Shown one piece after another: positions 9,443 to 17,373 of a DNA stretch of 64,000 nt (positions within the stretch are counted from its first letter, which is position 1; each line of letters starts with the position of its first letter). This DNA is from an uncultured Algibacter sp. (GTDB lineage Bacteria; Bacteroidota; Bacteroidia; Flavobacteriales; Flavobacteriaceae). A program made the position numbers and the translations under genes. Location of the stretch: assembly GCF_947487605.1 (NCBI RefSeq), contig NZ_CANKXK010000001.1, positions 248,001 to 312,000 of the forward strand, given 5' to 3'. The notes under the pieces are model-generated. The model had not been told where the DNA came from and searched no databases. It saw nothing but the letters and a program-made list of their open reading frames with translations.

Positions 9443-10744
9443 TTAAACAACCTCTGCATACAGATCGAAGTCTTCCGCTTCAATAATTTTTACAGTAGCA
9501 AATTCGCCTGTTTTTAGATATGTTTTTGTGGCATCAATAAGTACTTCATTATCCACATCTGGCGAATCAAATTCGGTACGACCAATAAAATAGTTACCTT
9601 CTTTTCTATCTATAACTACTTTAAACTCCTGCCCTATTTTTTGTTGATTCAATTCCCAAGAAATCTGAGATTGAATTTCCATAATCTGGTTTGCTCTATC
9701 AATTTTAACATCTTCAGGCACATCATCTTCTAAATTATAAGCATGTGTATTTTCTTCATGAGAATAGGTAAAACAGCCTAAACGCTCAAAACGCATCTCT
9801 TCGACCCATTGCTTTAATTCTTGGAAATTTTCTTCGGTTTCACCTGGATATCCAACAATTAGCGTGGTTCTAATAGTCATATTAGGAACTTTCGCTCTAA
9901 ATTCTTTGAGCAATTTCGTCGTTTTATCTTTTGTTGTACCACGACGCATACTCTTTAAAATAGAATCGGAAATATGTTGCAACGGAATATCTAAATAATT
10001 ACAAACTTTAGGCTCACGCTTCATTACATCCAAGACATCCAACGGAAAGCCTGTTGGGAATGCATAATGTAATCGAATCCATTCTACACCTTCCACTTTT
10101 ACTAAGGCTTCAAGTAATTCGGCTAAGTTTCGTTTTTTATATAAATCTAAACCGTAATAGGTTAAATCCTGAGCTATAAGAATCAATTCCTTTACACCGT
10201 TAGCCGCTAATTTTTCGGCTTCAATTACAATCTCCTCAATAGGTGTACTTCTGTGTTTACCACGCATAATAGGAATTGCACAAAAACTACAAGGTCTGTC
10301 ACAGCCTTCAGCAATCTTCAAATACGCATAGTTTTTTGGTGTGGTAGTTAAACGCTCACCTATTAACTCGTGCTTATAATCTGCACCTAATGCTTTTAGT
10401 AATCCTGGTAATTCGGTGGTGCCAAAATACTGGTCTACATTCGGAATTTCTTTAACCAAATCTGGTTTATAGCGCTCACTTAAACAACCTGTTACAAATA
10501 CTTTATCTACATCACCCTCTTCTTTCTTTTGTACGTATTCCAAAATCGTATTTACGCTTTCTTCTTTGGCATTATTTATAAATCCGCAGGTGTTAATCAC
10601 TACAATGTTGCCTTCTTCTTCATGCACAACATCCTTACCACTAGCCTTTAATTGCCCCATTAACACCTCGCTATCGTAAACATTTTTGCTACAGCCAAGG
10701 GTGACAACGTTAATCTTATTTTTCTTTAGGGATTTTGTACGCAT
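9443..10744 (-). CDS. rimO: Ribosomal protein S12 methylthiotransferase RimO
   Basis: This radical-SAM enzyme adds a methylthio group to an aspartate of ribosomal protein S12 (uS12). The 433 residues comprise an N-terminal UPF0004 domain (VVTLGCSKNVYDSEVL), the radical-SAM CxxxCxxC cluster (CDRPCSFCAIP), and a TRAM domain near the end (IGQEFKVVIDRKEGNYFIGR). The frame stays open upstream to 10861, but that extension is unlike the family and overlaps a dispersed repeat, so I take ATG 10744. It lies near other ribosome genes, which fits its role. Confidence 0.96.
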   Translation of the reverse strand: MRTKSLKKNKINVVTLGCSKNVYDSEVLMGQLKASGKDVVHEEEGNIVVINTCGFINNAKEESVNTILEYVQKKEEGDVDKVFVTGCLSERYKPDLVKEIPNVDQYFGTTELPGLLKALGADYKHELIGERLTTTPKNYAYLKIAEGCDRPCSFCAIPIMRGKHRSTPIEEIVIEAEKLAANGVKELILIAQDLTYYGLDLYKKRNLAELLEALVKVEGVEWIRLHYAFPTGFPLDVLDVMKREPKVCNYLDIPLQHISDSILKSMRRGTTKDKTTKLLKEFRAKVPNMTIRTTLIVGYPGETEENFQELKQWVEEMRFERLGCFTYSHEENTHAYNLEDDVPEDVKIDRANQIMEIQSQISWELNQQKIGQEFKVVIDRKEGNYFIGRTEFDSPDVDNEVLIDATKTYLKTGEFATVKIIEAEDFDLYAEVV

Positions 10745-11064
10745 ACCTTTATTAAATGAGTGCGCAAAGATACGGAATGATTTAGGATATATAATTGTAT
10801 ACTTTATGCTAAACTCCCTTTTAAATTGAAAGAAAGATTCCTGCCTTCTCACGAATGACAATTTCTAAGGAAAGAGGCTGTCTGAAAAGTCTTTATAATT
10901 TGATTTGTCAAGTTAAGCCTGTCGAAAACAATATTAATTATCAGTAAGTTAAGAATATTTCGACAAGCTCAATATGACATCGAACTTACTTTTTAGACAG
11001 CCTCAGTCTTTTTTCAATTAAACCTTTTATATATTTGAATGTCTCAAAATAAAAACCTGCCCAT
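10745..11064. other. Intergenic region with dispersed repeats
   Basis: This 320-bp gap between rimO and the serine hydrolase gene contains a partial copy of a dispersed repeat (ATTCCTGCCTTCTCACGAAT, about 10835-10860) and the complete 131-bp inverted-repeat element listed separately. The last 60 bp should hold the promoter of the serine hydrolase gene. I see no gene. Confidence 0.7.
10874..11004. mobile_element. MITE-like 131-bp element with 17-bp terminal inverted repeats
   Basis: The ends are GAGGCTGTCTGAAAAGT (10874-10890) and ACTTTTTAGACAGCCTC (10988-11004), complementary at 16 of 17 positions. A second nested inverted repeat lies inside: TGTCAAGTT...CTGTCGAAA against TTTCGACAAGCTCAATATG, about 17 of 22 positions. 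There is no coding capacity. This is the layout of a non-autonomous miniature transposable element; a target-site duplication is not obvious. Confidence 0.7.
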
Positions 11065-12147
11065 ATGAAAGCGTTTATATACCCAATTATAATAGCTTTA
11101 CTTTTTTGTTATAGCTGTTCTGAAAATGAAACAATTACAGAACCAGATCCTGCAGAAGCAGCAATATATTTCCCACCATTTAACTCTAACATTTGGGCCA
11201 TCAAATCTATTTCAGAATTAGGTTGGAATGAAAGCGAACTACAACCCTTATTAGATTTCTTAGAGGACAATAACACAAAAAGTTTTATGATTCTTTACGA
11301 TGGTAAAATTGTTATTGAAGAGTATATGCATGGTCATGATGCTACAAAACTTTGGTATTGGGCAAGCGCAGGTAAAACATTAACTACTACACTTTCTGGA
11401 ATTGCTCAAGAAGAAGCCTTTATTGATATAAACAATAAGGTTTCCGATTATTTAGGAACGGGTTGGACGAGTGCTCCGTTAGAAAAAGAAAATCTAATCA
11501 CTTGTAAAAATCTATTGTCTATGAACTCTGGTTTAGACGATAGTATAGATGCTGTTGAAAATCCTGAAGATTTACAATATGAAGCTGATGCAGGTACACG
11601 TTGGGCTTATCACAATGTGTATAAAAAAATGCAAGACGTTATTGCCTCTGCAAGTGGTTCTACTTTTGTTAGCTATTTTAACACTAAACTTAGAGATAAA
11701 ATTGGAATGACTAATACTGCTGGTGGGTGGTTACAACTTGGTAATTTTAATGTTTATTGGAGCAATACCAGAAGTATGGCTAGATTTGGATTGATGATTT
11801 ACGCGAATGGAAAATGGGGAAATACCCAAATTGTTTCTGAAACATTTTTAAATGAAGCTACTAACACATCTCAAGATATTAATAAATCTTACGGGTATTT
11901 ATGGTGGCTTAATGGAAAGTCAAGTTATCATTTACCACAAAGTCAATTTGAATTTAGTGATGAATTAATACCAAATGCACCAAATGACATGTACGCTGCT
12001 TTAGGAAAGAACGATCAGAAAATCTATGTTGTACATAGTAAAAAATTAGTTGTTATTAGAATGGGTGAAGCTGCGGACAATGAAGTTTTTGCGCTTTCTA
12101 GTTTTGATAATGATTTATGGGGACGACTTAACACACTCATTAATTAG
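11065..12147 (+). CDS. Serine hydrolase lipoprotein (beta-lactamase/class C PBP fold)
   Basis: The protein has 360 residues with a lipoprotein signal; the lipidated cysteine is Cys18 (LFCYSCSEN). The beta-lactamase-superfamily motifs are present: SxxK as SAGK in YWASAGKTL, YxN as YHN in RWAYHNVY, and a family-typical YGYLWWLNG block. Such proteins are esterases or peptidases rather than true beta-lactamases in most Bacteroidetes; the substrate is not readable. The lipid anchor places it in the outer or inner membrane facing the periplasm or surface. It stands alone after the MITE-like element. Confidence 0.88.
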   Translation: MKAFIYPIIIALLFCYSCSENETITEPDPAEAAIYFPPFNSNIWAIKSISELGWNESELQPLLDFLEDNNTKSFMILYDGKIVIEEYMHGHDATKLWYWASAGKTLTTTLSGIAQEEAFIDINNKVSDYLGTGWTSAPLEKENLITCKNLLSMNSGLDDSIDAVENPEDLQYEADAGTRWAYHNVYKKMQDVIASASGSTFVSYFNTKLRDKIGMTNTAGGWLQLGNFNVYWSNTRSMARFGLMIYANGKWGNTQIVSETFLNEATNTSQDINKSYGYLWWLNGKSSYHLPQSQFEFSDELIPNAPNDMYAALGKNDQKIYVVHSKKLVVIRMGEAADNEVFALSSFDNDLWGRLNTLIN

Positions 12148-12181
12148 TAAATTAAAAGTTGTCACCTAAATTTATTTAAAA

Positions 12182-12205
12182 TAGACACCTGCCTTCGCAG
12201 GAATG
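12182..12205. repeat. Short dispersed hairpin repeat (CCTGCCTTCGCAGG)
   Basis: ACACCTGCCTTCGCAGGAATGACA forms a compact hairpin (CCTGC/GCAGG) just beyond the ftsY stop. Related copies are seen at 10835-10860, 13841-13862 and 58580-58598 in this window. This is a widespread intergenic palindrome type in Flavobacteriaceae. Confidence 0.6.
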
Positions 12206-12210
12206 ACAGA

Positions 12211-13164
12211 TTATTTGAAGAAAGAATCTACAAACTCGTATTTATTAAAAACTTGTAAGTCTTCGATACCTTCGCCAACACCGATGTATTTTACCGGAAT
12301 TTTAAACTGGTCTGAAATACCAATAACAACTCCTCCTTTGGCGGTTCCGTCTAACTTGGTAACGGCTAACGAGGTTACTTCGGTAGCTGCCGTAAATTGT
12401 TTTGCCTGTTCAAAGGCATTTTGTCCTGTAGAACCATCTAGAACTAACAATACATCATTAGGCGTATCATCCACTACTTTTTGCATGACACGTTTTACTT
12501 TGGTAAGCTCATTCATTAAGTTTACTTTGTTATGTAAACGTCCTGCTGTATCTATAATAACCACATCGGCATTTTGAGTTACAGCACTTTGCAACGTATC
12601 GAACGCTACTGATGCAGGATCACTTCCCATAGACTGTTTTACAAGAGGCACACCTACTCTATCTGCCCAAACTTGAAGTTGGTCGATTGCCGCGGCTCTA
12701 AACGTATCTGCCGCTCCTAATACCACATTTAACCCTTGTTTTTTAAATTGATGAGCTAACTTACCAATAGTTGTTGTTTTTCCAACGCCGTTTACGCCAA
12801 CAACCATTATTACATAAGGTTTTTTATCTTGGGGGACAGTAAATTCAATTTCCTCTCCTGTGTTAGTTTCACTTAATAAAGCAGCGATTTCTTCTCGTAA
12901 TATTTGATTCAACTCATCGGTTCCTAAATACTTATCTTTTGAAACACGTTCTTCTATACGCTCAATGATTTTTAAGGTAGTATTAACGCCTACATCGCTT
13001 GACACTAAAACTTCTTCGAGATTGTCTAAAACTTCGTCATCTACCTTAGATTTTCCTGCTACAGCTTTACTTAATTTACCAAAAAAACTGGATTTAGATT
13101 TCTCTAATCCTTTTTCTAGGGTTTCCTTTTTTTCTGTTGAAAATATTTTTTTAAAAAAACTCAT
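12211..13164 (-). CDS. ftsY: Signal recognition particle receptor FtsY
   Basis: FtsY is the GTPase that docks SRP-bound ribosomes at the membrane for co-translational insertion. The 317 residues contain the N domain (about 1-95), the P-loop GVNGVGKTTTIGKLA, GAADTFRAAA, the G3 motif DTAGRLHNK, and TKLDGTAKGG. It lacks the long acidic A domain of E. coli, which is usual for Bacteroidetes; the N-terminus FFKKIFSTEKKE is short and basic. It lies downstream of the rpmB-rpmG-DUF4295 genes but after an intrinsic terminator, so it probably has its own promoter. Confidence 0.96.
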   Translation of the reverse strand: MSFFKKIFSTEKKETLEKGLEKSKSSFFGKLSKAVAGKSKVDDEVLDNLEEVLVSSDVGVNTTLKIIERIEERVSKDKYLGTDELNQILREEIAALLSETNTGEEIEFTVPQDKKPYVIMVVGVNGVGKTTTIGKLAHQFKKQGLNVVLGAADTFRAAAIDQLQVWADRVGVPLVKQSMGSDPASVAFDTLQSAVTQNADVVIIDTAGRLHNKVNLMNELTKVKRVMQKVVDDTPNDVLLVLDGSTGQNAFEQAKQFTAATEVTSLAVTKLDGTAKGGVVIGISDQFKIPVKYIGVGEGIEDLQVFNKYEFVDSFFK

Positions 13165-13278
13165 TATTACTGTTTGTTGTTTGTTGTTGAGCTACTTAAC
13201 TCAATAACAGGGTTGTTATGGTTTGGTTTTACAAATATGTACACAATTGGTTATTAATTACTGCCATTTGCAGACTAG

Positions 13279-13362
13279 CGCGTTAGGGATTGAAGCGACA
13301 TCCTTTTTTGTTTTTCTCAAAAAAGATACAGCGAAAAGCCCGACCCGTTAAGGGTAACGCCC
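13279..13362 (-). repeat. Dispersed repeat with GGGCGTTAC / CAATCCCTAACGCG ends (copy 1)
   Basis: Read on the minus strand this starts GGGCGTTAC, has GTCGGGCTTTTCG inside, and ends CAATCCCTAACGCG. A second copy in the opposite orientation lies at 16461-16597 with the same ends and a different, longer middle. It has no coding potential. Confidence 0.7.
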
Positions 13363-13419
13363 AAAATATAACAGTCAATTATCTTACCACTTTTAATAAA
13401 CTGTTATTATGGCAGATAA

Positions 13420-13458
13420 ATATAAAATAAAAAAGCTGCTCTCGTTAGAAAGCAGCTT
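13420..13458 (-). terminator. Intrinsic terminator of rpmB-rpmG-DUF4295
   Basis: The hairpin AAGCTGCT (13433-13440)/AGCAGCTT (13451-13458) is followed on the minus strand by a T-rich tail (TTTTATTTTATATT). It lies 24 bp past the DUF4295 stop codon. Confidence 0.8.
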
Positions 13459-13481
13459 ATAATATCTTGAAACGAAACCTT

Positions 13482-13631
13482 TTATTTGTTTAAAAAGTCG
13501 TTAACTTGCTCTGGACTCATTATTGATTCAACAAACATGTAAGCTCCTGTTTTTGGAGACTTTACCATTTTGATTGCTTTTGTTAATCTTTTAGATCCTG
13601 TTTGTAATGATGCTACTGATTTCTTTGCCAT
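13482..13631 (-). CDS. DUF4295 small ribosome-associated protein
   Basis: This 49-residue protein begins MAKKSVASLQTGSKR and ends VNDFLNK, with a basic N-terminal half and the block MVKSPKTGAYMFVESIM. It matches DUF4295, a Bacteroidetes-specific family almost always encoded directly after rpmG. That fixed position and its basic composition suggest a ribosomal or ribosome-associated role, but the function is not established. Its start is 11 bp after the rpmG stop and an intrinsic terminator follows. Its small size makes it easy to miss. Confidence 0.9.
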   Translation of the reverse strand: MAKKSVASLQTGSKRLTKAIKMVKSPKTGAYMFVESIMSPEQVNDFLNK

Positions 13632-13642
13632 GATCTATATTT

Positions 13643-13825
13643 TTACTTGATTTCTTTATGAACTGTCATACGCTTAAGGATAGGATTAAATTTTTTAATC
13701 TCCATTCTATCTGGCGTATTTTTTTTGTTTTTTGTAGTAATATATCTTGAAGTTCCTGCTTTCCCAGACTCTTTGTGCTCTGTGCACTCTAAGATTACTT
13801 GTATTCTATTGCCTTTCTTTGCCAT
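13643..13825 (-). CDS. rpmG: 50S ribosomal protein L33 (bL33)
   Basis: The 60 residues match bL33: [37 protein letters not shown], and [11 protein letters not shown]. There is a single cysteine (ECTEH) and no pair of CxxC motifs, so this is the zinc-independent form. It is the second gene in rpmB-rpmG-DUF4295, about 58 bp after rpmB. The spacer contains a short dispersed hairpin repeat (TTTCCGCGAAGACGGAAA, 13845-13862). Confidence 0.96.
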   Translation of the reverse strand: MAKKGNRIQVILECTEHKESGKAGTSRYITTKNKKNTPDRMEIKKFNPILKRMTVHKEIK

Positions 13826-13883
13826 GTTATAATATTTATTGTCATTTCCGCGAAGACGGAAACCTCATCTTTTTTTGCAGCTA

Positions 13884-14120
13884 TTATTTTAAAAATCCTT
13901 TAGCTTTAGCTTCTTTGATTGCTGCAGAAATGCCTATTTTGTTAATAGTTTTTAATGCAGATGTAGAAACCTTTAAAGTTACCCACTTATCCTCTTCAGG
14001 AATGTAAAAACGTTTCTTAACTAAGTTAGCGTTAAATTTGCGCTTAGTTCTATTTAATGCGTGAGACACGTTGTTACCAACCATTGCCTTCTTTCCTGTA
14101 AGTTCACAAACTCTTGACAT
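13884..14120 (-). CDS. rpmB: 50S ribosomal protein L28 (bL28)
   Basis: The 78 residues match bL28: [41 protein letters not shown], and [12 protein letters not shown]. It is the first gene of the rpmB-rpmG-DUF4295 operon. A well-formed Bacteroidetes promoter (TTG-N19-TATATTTG) sits 42-71 bp upstream. Confidence 0.97.
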   Translation of the reverse strand: MSRVCELTGKKAMVGNNVSHALNRTKRKFNANLVKKRFYIPEEDKWVTLKVSTSALKTINKIGISAAIKEAKAKGFLK

Positions 14121-14161
14121 TCTATATAACTTTAAATTCTTTGTTGCTTAAAATCGAGGTG

Positions 14162-14191
14162 CAAATATACAAATTCTTTATATTATGACAA
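14162..14191 (-). promoter_or_regulatory. Bacteroidetes-type promoter of rpmB operon
   Basis: On the minus strand TTG (14191-14189), 19 bp, then TATATTTG (14169-14162). This fits the -33 TTG / -7 TAnnTTTG consensus for the primary sigma factor of the phylum. The predicted 5' leader is about 35-40 nt. Confidence 0.75.
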
Positions 14192-14202
14192 CCTAATTTT
14201 TA

Positions 14203-15453
14203 TCAATTTTTAAAAATTTGTTTTTGAAGCATTTCAAGAGCTTTATTAACGGCTTTATTAATTACCTTTTCGCGATGATTTCCGAAGTTAAATTGCTCTG
14301 AAAAAATACCTTTTTTTGTAGCAATAGCAATAAAAACGGTACCTACTTCGGCATTGGATTCTCCCTTTGTTGGCCCTGCATTTCCAGTTGTGGCAATCGC
14401 AAAATCTGACTTATATAATTTTAGAACATTTTGAGCCATAGCTTCTGCTACTTGCGCGCTTACTACCGAAAATTCTTGAATTAACGCTTCGGGAACATTT
14501 AAAACATCAATTTTTGATTGTGTTGCATAAGCAACTACACCTCCTTTTAAGTAATTAGAAGCTCCAGCTTTTGCTGTAAACAATTGCGCCAATTTACCCC
14601 CGGTACAACTCTCGGCAATAGCAAGTGTTTTTCCTTTTTTTGTTAATCGATTAGCAACAACAGCTTCTTCATTACCATCTTCATCTTCAAAACCAAAAAA
14701 CTCTTTTTCTATTAAAGGTAGTACTTTATTTATTTGCTCTTGAACTTCTTCTTTTATCTTATTTTCATCAAAACCCTTTGCGGATAAGCGTAGTCGCATT
14801 TTTCCTATGTTTGGTAAATAAGCTAATTTAATATGTTTTGGTAATGCATCTTCCCATGATTCTATTCTAGCTGCTAAAGTACTTTCTCCTAACCCATATA
14901 CTATAAGTGTGCGGTGTAAAATAAATGGACAATGGTACTTAGCTTTTAGTCTAGGAATAACATCATTAACTATTAGTGTTTTCATCTCATAGGGAACACC
15001 AGGAAGCGAAACAAATGTCTTGTCTTGTTTCTCTAACCACATACCAGGTGCTGTTCCTAGTTTGTTCATTAAAATAGTGGCTTTAGAAGGAACTAACGAC
15101 TGATCTATGTTTACTTGTAATAAGGTTTGACGTATATATCTATCCCAAAGTGATTCTATATTTTTTAAAACTGACGCATCTCTTACTAAAACATCATCAA
15201 AATATTCGGCAATTGTTTTTTTTGTGATATCATCTTTGGTTGGACCTAAACCTCCAGTAATGATAATAATATCAACACGATCTTCAGCATCCTTAAAAGC
15301 TTGTAGTATATGATTTTTATCGTCTTGAACTGATGTGATTTGAAAAACTGAAACGCCAATTTTATTAAGTTCTTTGGCTATAAATGCAGAATTTGTATCA
15401 ATTACCTGACCTATGAGTAGCTCATCTCCAATAGTAATTATTTCGGCAAGCAT
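14203..15453 (-). CDS. cinA: CinA family protein (competence/damage-inducible; NMN deamidase-like)
   Basis: The 416 residues have an N-terminal molybdopterin-binding-type domain (MLAEIITIGDELLIGQVIDT; IIITGGLGPTKDDITKK) and a C-terminal CinA domain (AESCTGGKLAQLFTAKAGAS; TTGNAGPTKGESNAEVGTVF). Full-length CinA proteins carry pyrophosphatase activity on ADP-ribose in the N-terminal part and NMN deamidase in the C-terminal part; both halves look intact here. It lies 2 bp after the Hpt gene stop, in an apparent operon FAH-fold gene/Hpt/cinA. Confidence 0.93.
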   Translation of the reverse strand: MLAEIITIGDELLIGQVIDTNSAFIAKELNKIGVSVFQITSVQDDKNHILQAFKDAEDRVDIIIITGGLGPTKDDITKKTIAEYFDDVLVRDASVLKNIESLWDRYIRQTLLQVNIDQSLVPSKATILMNKLGTAPGMWLEKQDKTFVSLPGVPYEMKTLIVNDVIPRLKAKYHCPFILHRTLIVYGLGESTLAARIESWEDALPKHIKLAYLPNIGKMRLRLSAKGFDENKIKEEVQEQINKVLPLIEKEFFGFEDEDGNEEAVVANRLTKKGKTLAIAESCTGGKLAQLFTAKAGASNYLKGGVVAYATQSKIDVLNVPEALIQEFSVVSAQVAEAMAQNVLKLYKSDFAIATTGNAGPTKGESNAEVGTVFIAIATKKGIFSEQFNFGNHREKVINKAVNKALEMLQKQIFKN

Positions 15454-15455
15454 GA

Positions 15456-15797
15456 TTATAAATTAAAATCGGTTTTTATTTCTGCCAAAGCATTATTTAC
15501 CGCAGAAATAACAATATTTAATTTATCGGTAATATCCAATTCTGTTTTTGTGAATTTACCCCAATCTTGAACCTCAATTAAATCGTCTAGAATGCCTAAT
15601 TCAAATAAGTCCACCGTTGGTTTCATTTTATGAGCTGCTTGATATGCTTCTTGATAATTCTTTTCTGCAACTGCCACTTTTAATCGCTCAGCATCAACAG
15701 AAACTTCTTCTAAAAAAGTTTCGGCAAGAGTTAGAATAAAGTCTTCATCGTTATCTGCTAATTCTCTTACCCTAAATAATTTGTAATGTTGTTCCAT
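15456..15797 (-). CDS. Hpt domain protein (histidine phosphotransfer)
   Basis: The 113 residues are all-helical and carry the Hpt-type motif AHKMKPTVDLFEL, in which the histidine is the phospho-acceptor seen in phosphorelay proteins. There is no kinase or receiver domain in this protein and none in the window, so its partners lie elsewhere. Its ATG overlaps the TAA of the upstream gene (TAATG at 15799-15795), indicating translational coupling. The role is inferred from the domain only. Confidence 0.85.
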   Translation of the reverse strand: MEQHYKLFRVRELADNDEDFILTLAETFLEEVSVDAERLKVAVAEKNYQEAYQAAHKMKPTVDLFELGILDDLIEVQDWGKFTKTELDITDKLNIVISAVNNALAEIKTDFNL

Positions 15798-16408
15798 TAT
15801 TTTACTGTTATTGAAAACATTTCTTTGTCTTCTATAAATCCTTTTAATTTATCGTTAGCAATTACTTTGCCAACTCCAGCTGGTGTTCCTGTAAATATAA
15901 TATCTCCAATCTTTAAAGTAAAATATTTTGACACATATTCTATTAATTCATCAATTTTCCAAAGCATGTGGCTCGTATTTCCATTTTGCACAATTTCATC
16001 GTTCTTTTTTAAGGAAAATTCAAAATTATCTACATTATCTACCGCACTTTTATCAATCCATTTACCAATTACAGCAGCCCCATCAAAAGATTTTGCTTTT
16101 TCCCAAGGTAAGCCTTTAGCCCTTAATTTGTTCTGTAAGTCGCGTGCTGTAAAGTCAATTCCCAGCCCTATTTCATTATAGTATTTATGCGCAAATTTTT
16201 TATCAATATGCTTCCCTACTCTATTTATCTTCACCAAAACCTCAACCTCATAATGCACCTCATCCGAAAAATCTGGAATAAAAAAAGGTTGCTTTTTCAA
16301 AAGAATTGCCGTATCAGGTTTTAAAAATACCAAGGGTTCCTCTGGCTTTTCGTTTTGTAACTCTTCAATATGTTCAGTATAATTTCTACCGATGCAAATT
16401 AGTTTCAT
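15797..16408 (-). CDS. Fumarylacetoacetase-fold hydrolase (FAH family)
   Basis: This 203-residue compact FAH-domain protein starts MKLICIGRNYTEHIEEL. Metal-binding acidic residues are visible in YEVEVLVKI (ExE) and GIDFTARDLQ, and the hallmark IIFTGTPAGVG is near the C-terminus. Members act as acylpyruvate hydrolases or oxaloacetate decarboxylases; which applies here is not readable. It is the first gene of the FAH/Hpt/cinA unit. The right neighbour upstream is a repeat-rich accessory island. Confidence 0.9.
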   Translation of the reverse strand: MKLICIGRNYTEHIEELQNEKPEEPLVFLKPDTAILLKKQPFFIPDFSDEVHYEVEVLVKINRVGKHIDKKFAHKYYNEIGLGIDFTARDLQNKLRAKGLPWEKAKSFDGAAVIGKWIDKSAVDNVDNFEFSLKKNDEIVQNGNTSHMLWKIDELIEYVSKYFTLKIGDIIFTGTPAGVGKVIANDKLKGFIEDKEMFSITVK

Positions 16409-16460
16409 GCTATTTATTTTTTTCCTCTCACAAAGACACTAAGACGTAAAATTTTTATTT

Positions 16461-16597
16461 GGGCGTTACTTTTTGCTCATACCTACAAGGTTTTCAAAAC
16501 CTTGCAGGATCACAAAAAGTCGGGCTTTCCGTTACAAGTCCTCGCTTATGCGCTAAGGCGCAAAAGCTGTGGGCTATCCACTACAATCCCTAACGCG
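16461..16597 (+). repeat. Dispersed repeat with GGGCGTTAC / CAATCCCTAACGCG ends (copy 2)
   Basis: It starts GGGCGTTAC, contains GTCGGGCTTTCCG, and ends CAATCCCTAACGCG, matching copy 1 at 13279-13362 in inverse orientation. The middle carries extra DNA with an almost perfect palindrome, AAGGTTTTCAAAACCTT. Flanking it, GCTATCC (16572-16578) pairs with GGATAGC (16598-16604). Confidence 0.7.
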
Positions 16598-16619
16598 GGA
16601 TAGCTTGCCAAAAGTTGTT

Positions 16620-16835
16620 TTTAACTCAAAGTTGCTTGCTTATCCTGCAAATTTATGATTTTGATTTTTCTAATAAGAAATTTACTTGTGTTTTATGTGG
16701 TATATCGGCTAAGTTTAAGAATAGTCGATTTTATGTACGAGGATTTTCCGTAGGAAAATCAGAAGCTAGCAAACGAGCAACAAACTTTGGTTTAACTAAA
16801 ACTAGCAATTTTTTATATACTGTGCTATCTACCGT
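16620..16835. repeat. Structured repeat abutting a gene 3' end (copy C)
   Basis: A perfect hairpin GATTTTCC-GTA-GGAAAATC (16742-16760) is the core. Weaker outer complementarity joins GGCTAAGTTTAAG to GGTTTAACTAAAACTAGC. The block ends at the stop codon of the minus-strand DUF6933-like gene, the same relation that repeat 17374-17509 has to the next gene. It belongs to the class of Flavobacteriaceae intergenic repeats with a GAAA(A/G)TCC stem. Confidence 0.5.
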
Positions 16836-16837
16836 TT

Positions 16838-17365
16838 TTATTTCGTTAATAATTTTTTCATTTCTTCAATCGAATCTGTATAATCAGACATTTTACTGCC
16901 TTTTCCAATATGAATAGGACTTGTATTCATTCGATTAGTCAAGTCTTTTATTGGCATATTTTCTAATTTCCCAAAATCATTTTTCCAAAAATCTAATTCA
17001 TAAAGTCTTTGGTTTTGAAATCCAGTCGTACTTCGGTCGTTATCTGTTGGCAGAAAGTCCAGTCCGCCAATAATTAAATTTAGAGTTTCAAAGTCAATTA
17101 TTATTCCATCAAAAATTAGTTGTCCGAAAAGAGTGTCTTTAAAAATTTGTTCAATCTTGCTCAAATCTGATGATTTTATATCAGTCAGAATTACATTGTA
17201 TTTGGTCAGTCCATTTGTGAGTAACCAGCATTTTTTTCTGTCAACATAAAATACTGTCGCATTCCATTTTCCGAGAATTCCGCAATCAGTTTTTTCGTCA
17301 GTTGTGATTAGTTTCTTGACTAACTTTTCTAATTTTTTAGTTATATGTATTTTCGTTTTCCTCAA
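16838..17365 (-). CDS. DUF6933-like protein of unknown function
   Basis: The 175 residues resemble the DUF6933 family: ITKKLEKLVKKL, GKWNATVFYVDRKKCWLLTN, TDNDRSTTGFQNQRLYELDF, NRMNTSPIHIGKGSKMSD. There are no signal peptide and no membrane segments. No biochemical function is known to me. The only start that fits the family N-terminus is TTG at 17365, and the leader is the long folded repeat at 17374-17509. It sits between two structured repeats as a single-gene unit, which suggests a mobile or cassette-like passenger. Confidence 0.65.
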   Translation of the reverse strand: MRKTKIHITKKLEKLVKKLITTDEKTDCGILGKWNATVFYVDRKKCWLLTNGLTKYNVILTDIKSSDLSKIEQIFKDTLFGQLIFDGIIIDFETLNLIIGGLDFLPTDNDRSTTGFQNQRLYELDFWKNDFGKLENMPIKDLTNRMNTSPIHIGKGSKMSDYTDSIEEMKKLLTK

Positions 17366-17373
17366 ATAGTAGC

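Larger units (their letters stand above)
13165..13481. other. Intergenic region between ftsY and DUF4295 gene
   Basis: These 317 bp contain a dispersed repeat (13279-13362) and a rho-independent terminator (13420-13458) belonging to the ribosomal-protein operon. The segment next to ftsY (13165-13278) must hold the ftsY promoter, but I cannot pick out a clear TAnnTTTG box. No gene is seen. Confidence 0.7.
16409..16837. other. Repeat-rich gene-free stretch flanking the accessory island
   Basis: These 429 bp hold no gene. They contain repeat copy 2 (16461-16597) and a second foldable repeat (about 16620-16835) that ends at the DUF6933-like stop codon. The GC content is visibly higher and patchier than in the neighbouring coding DNA. 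Confidence 0.7.

Noticed and set aside
10745-10861. Longer RimO N-terminus
   Set aside because: The extension lacks family similarity and runs through a dispersed repeat.
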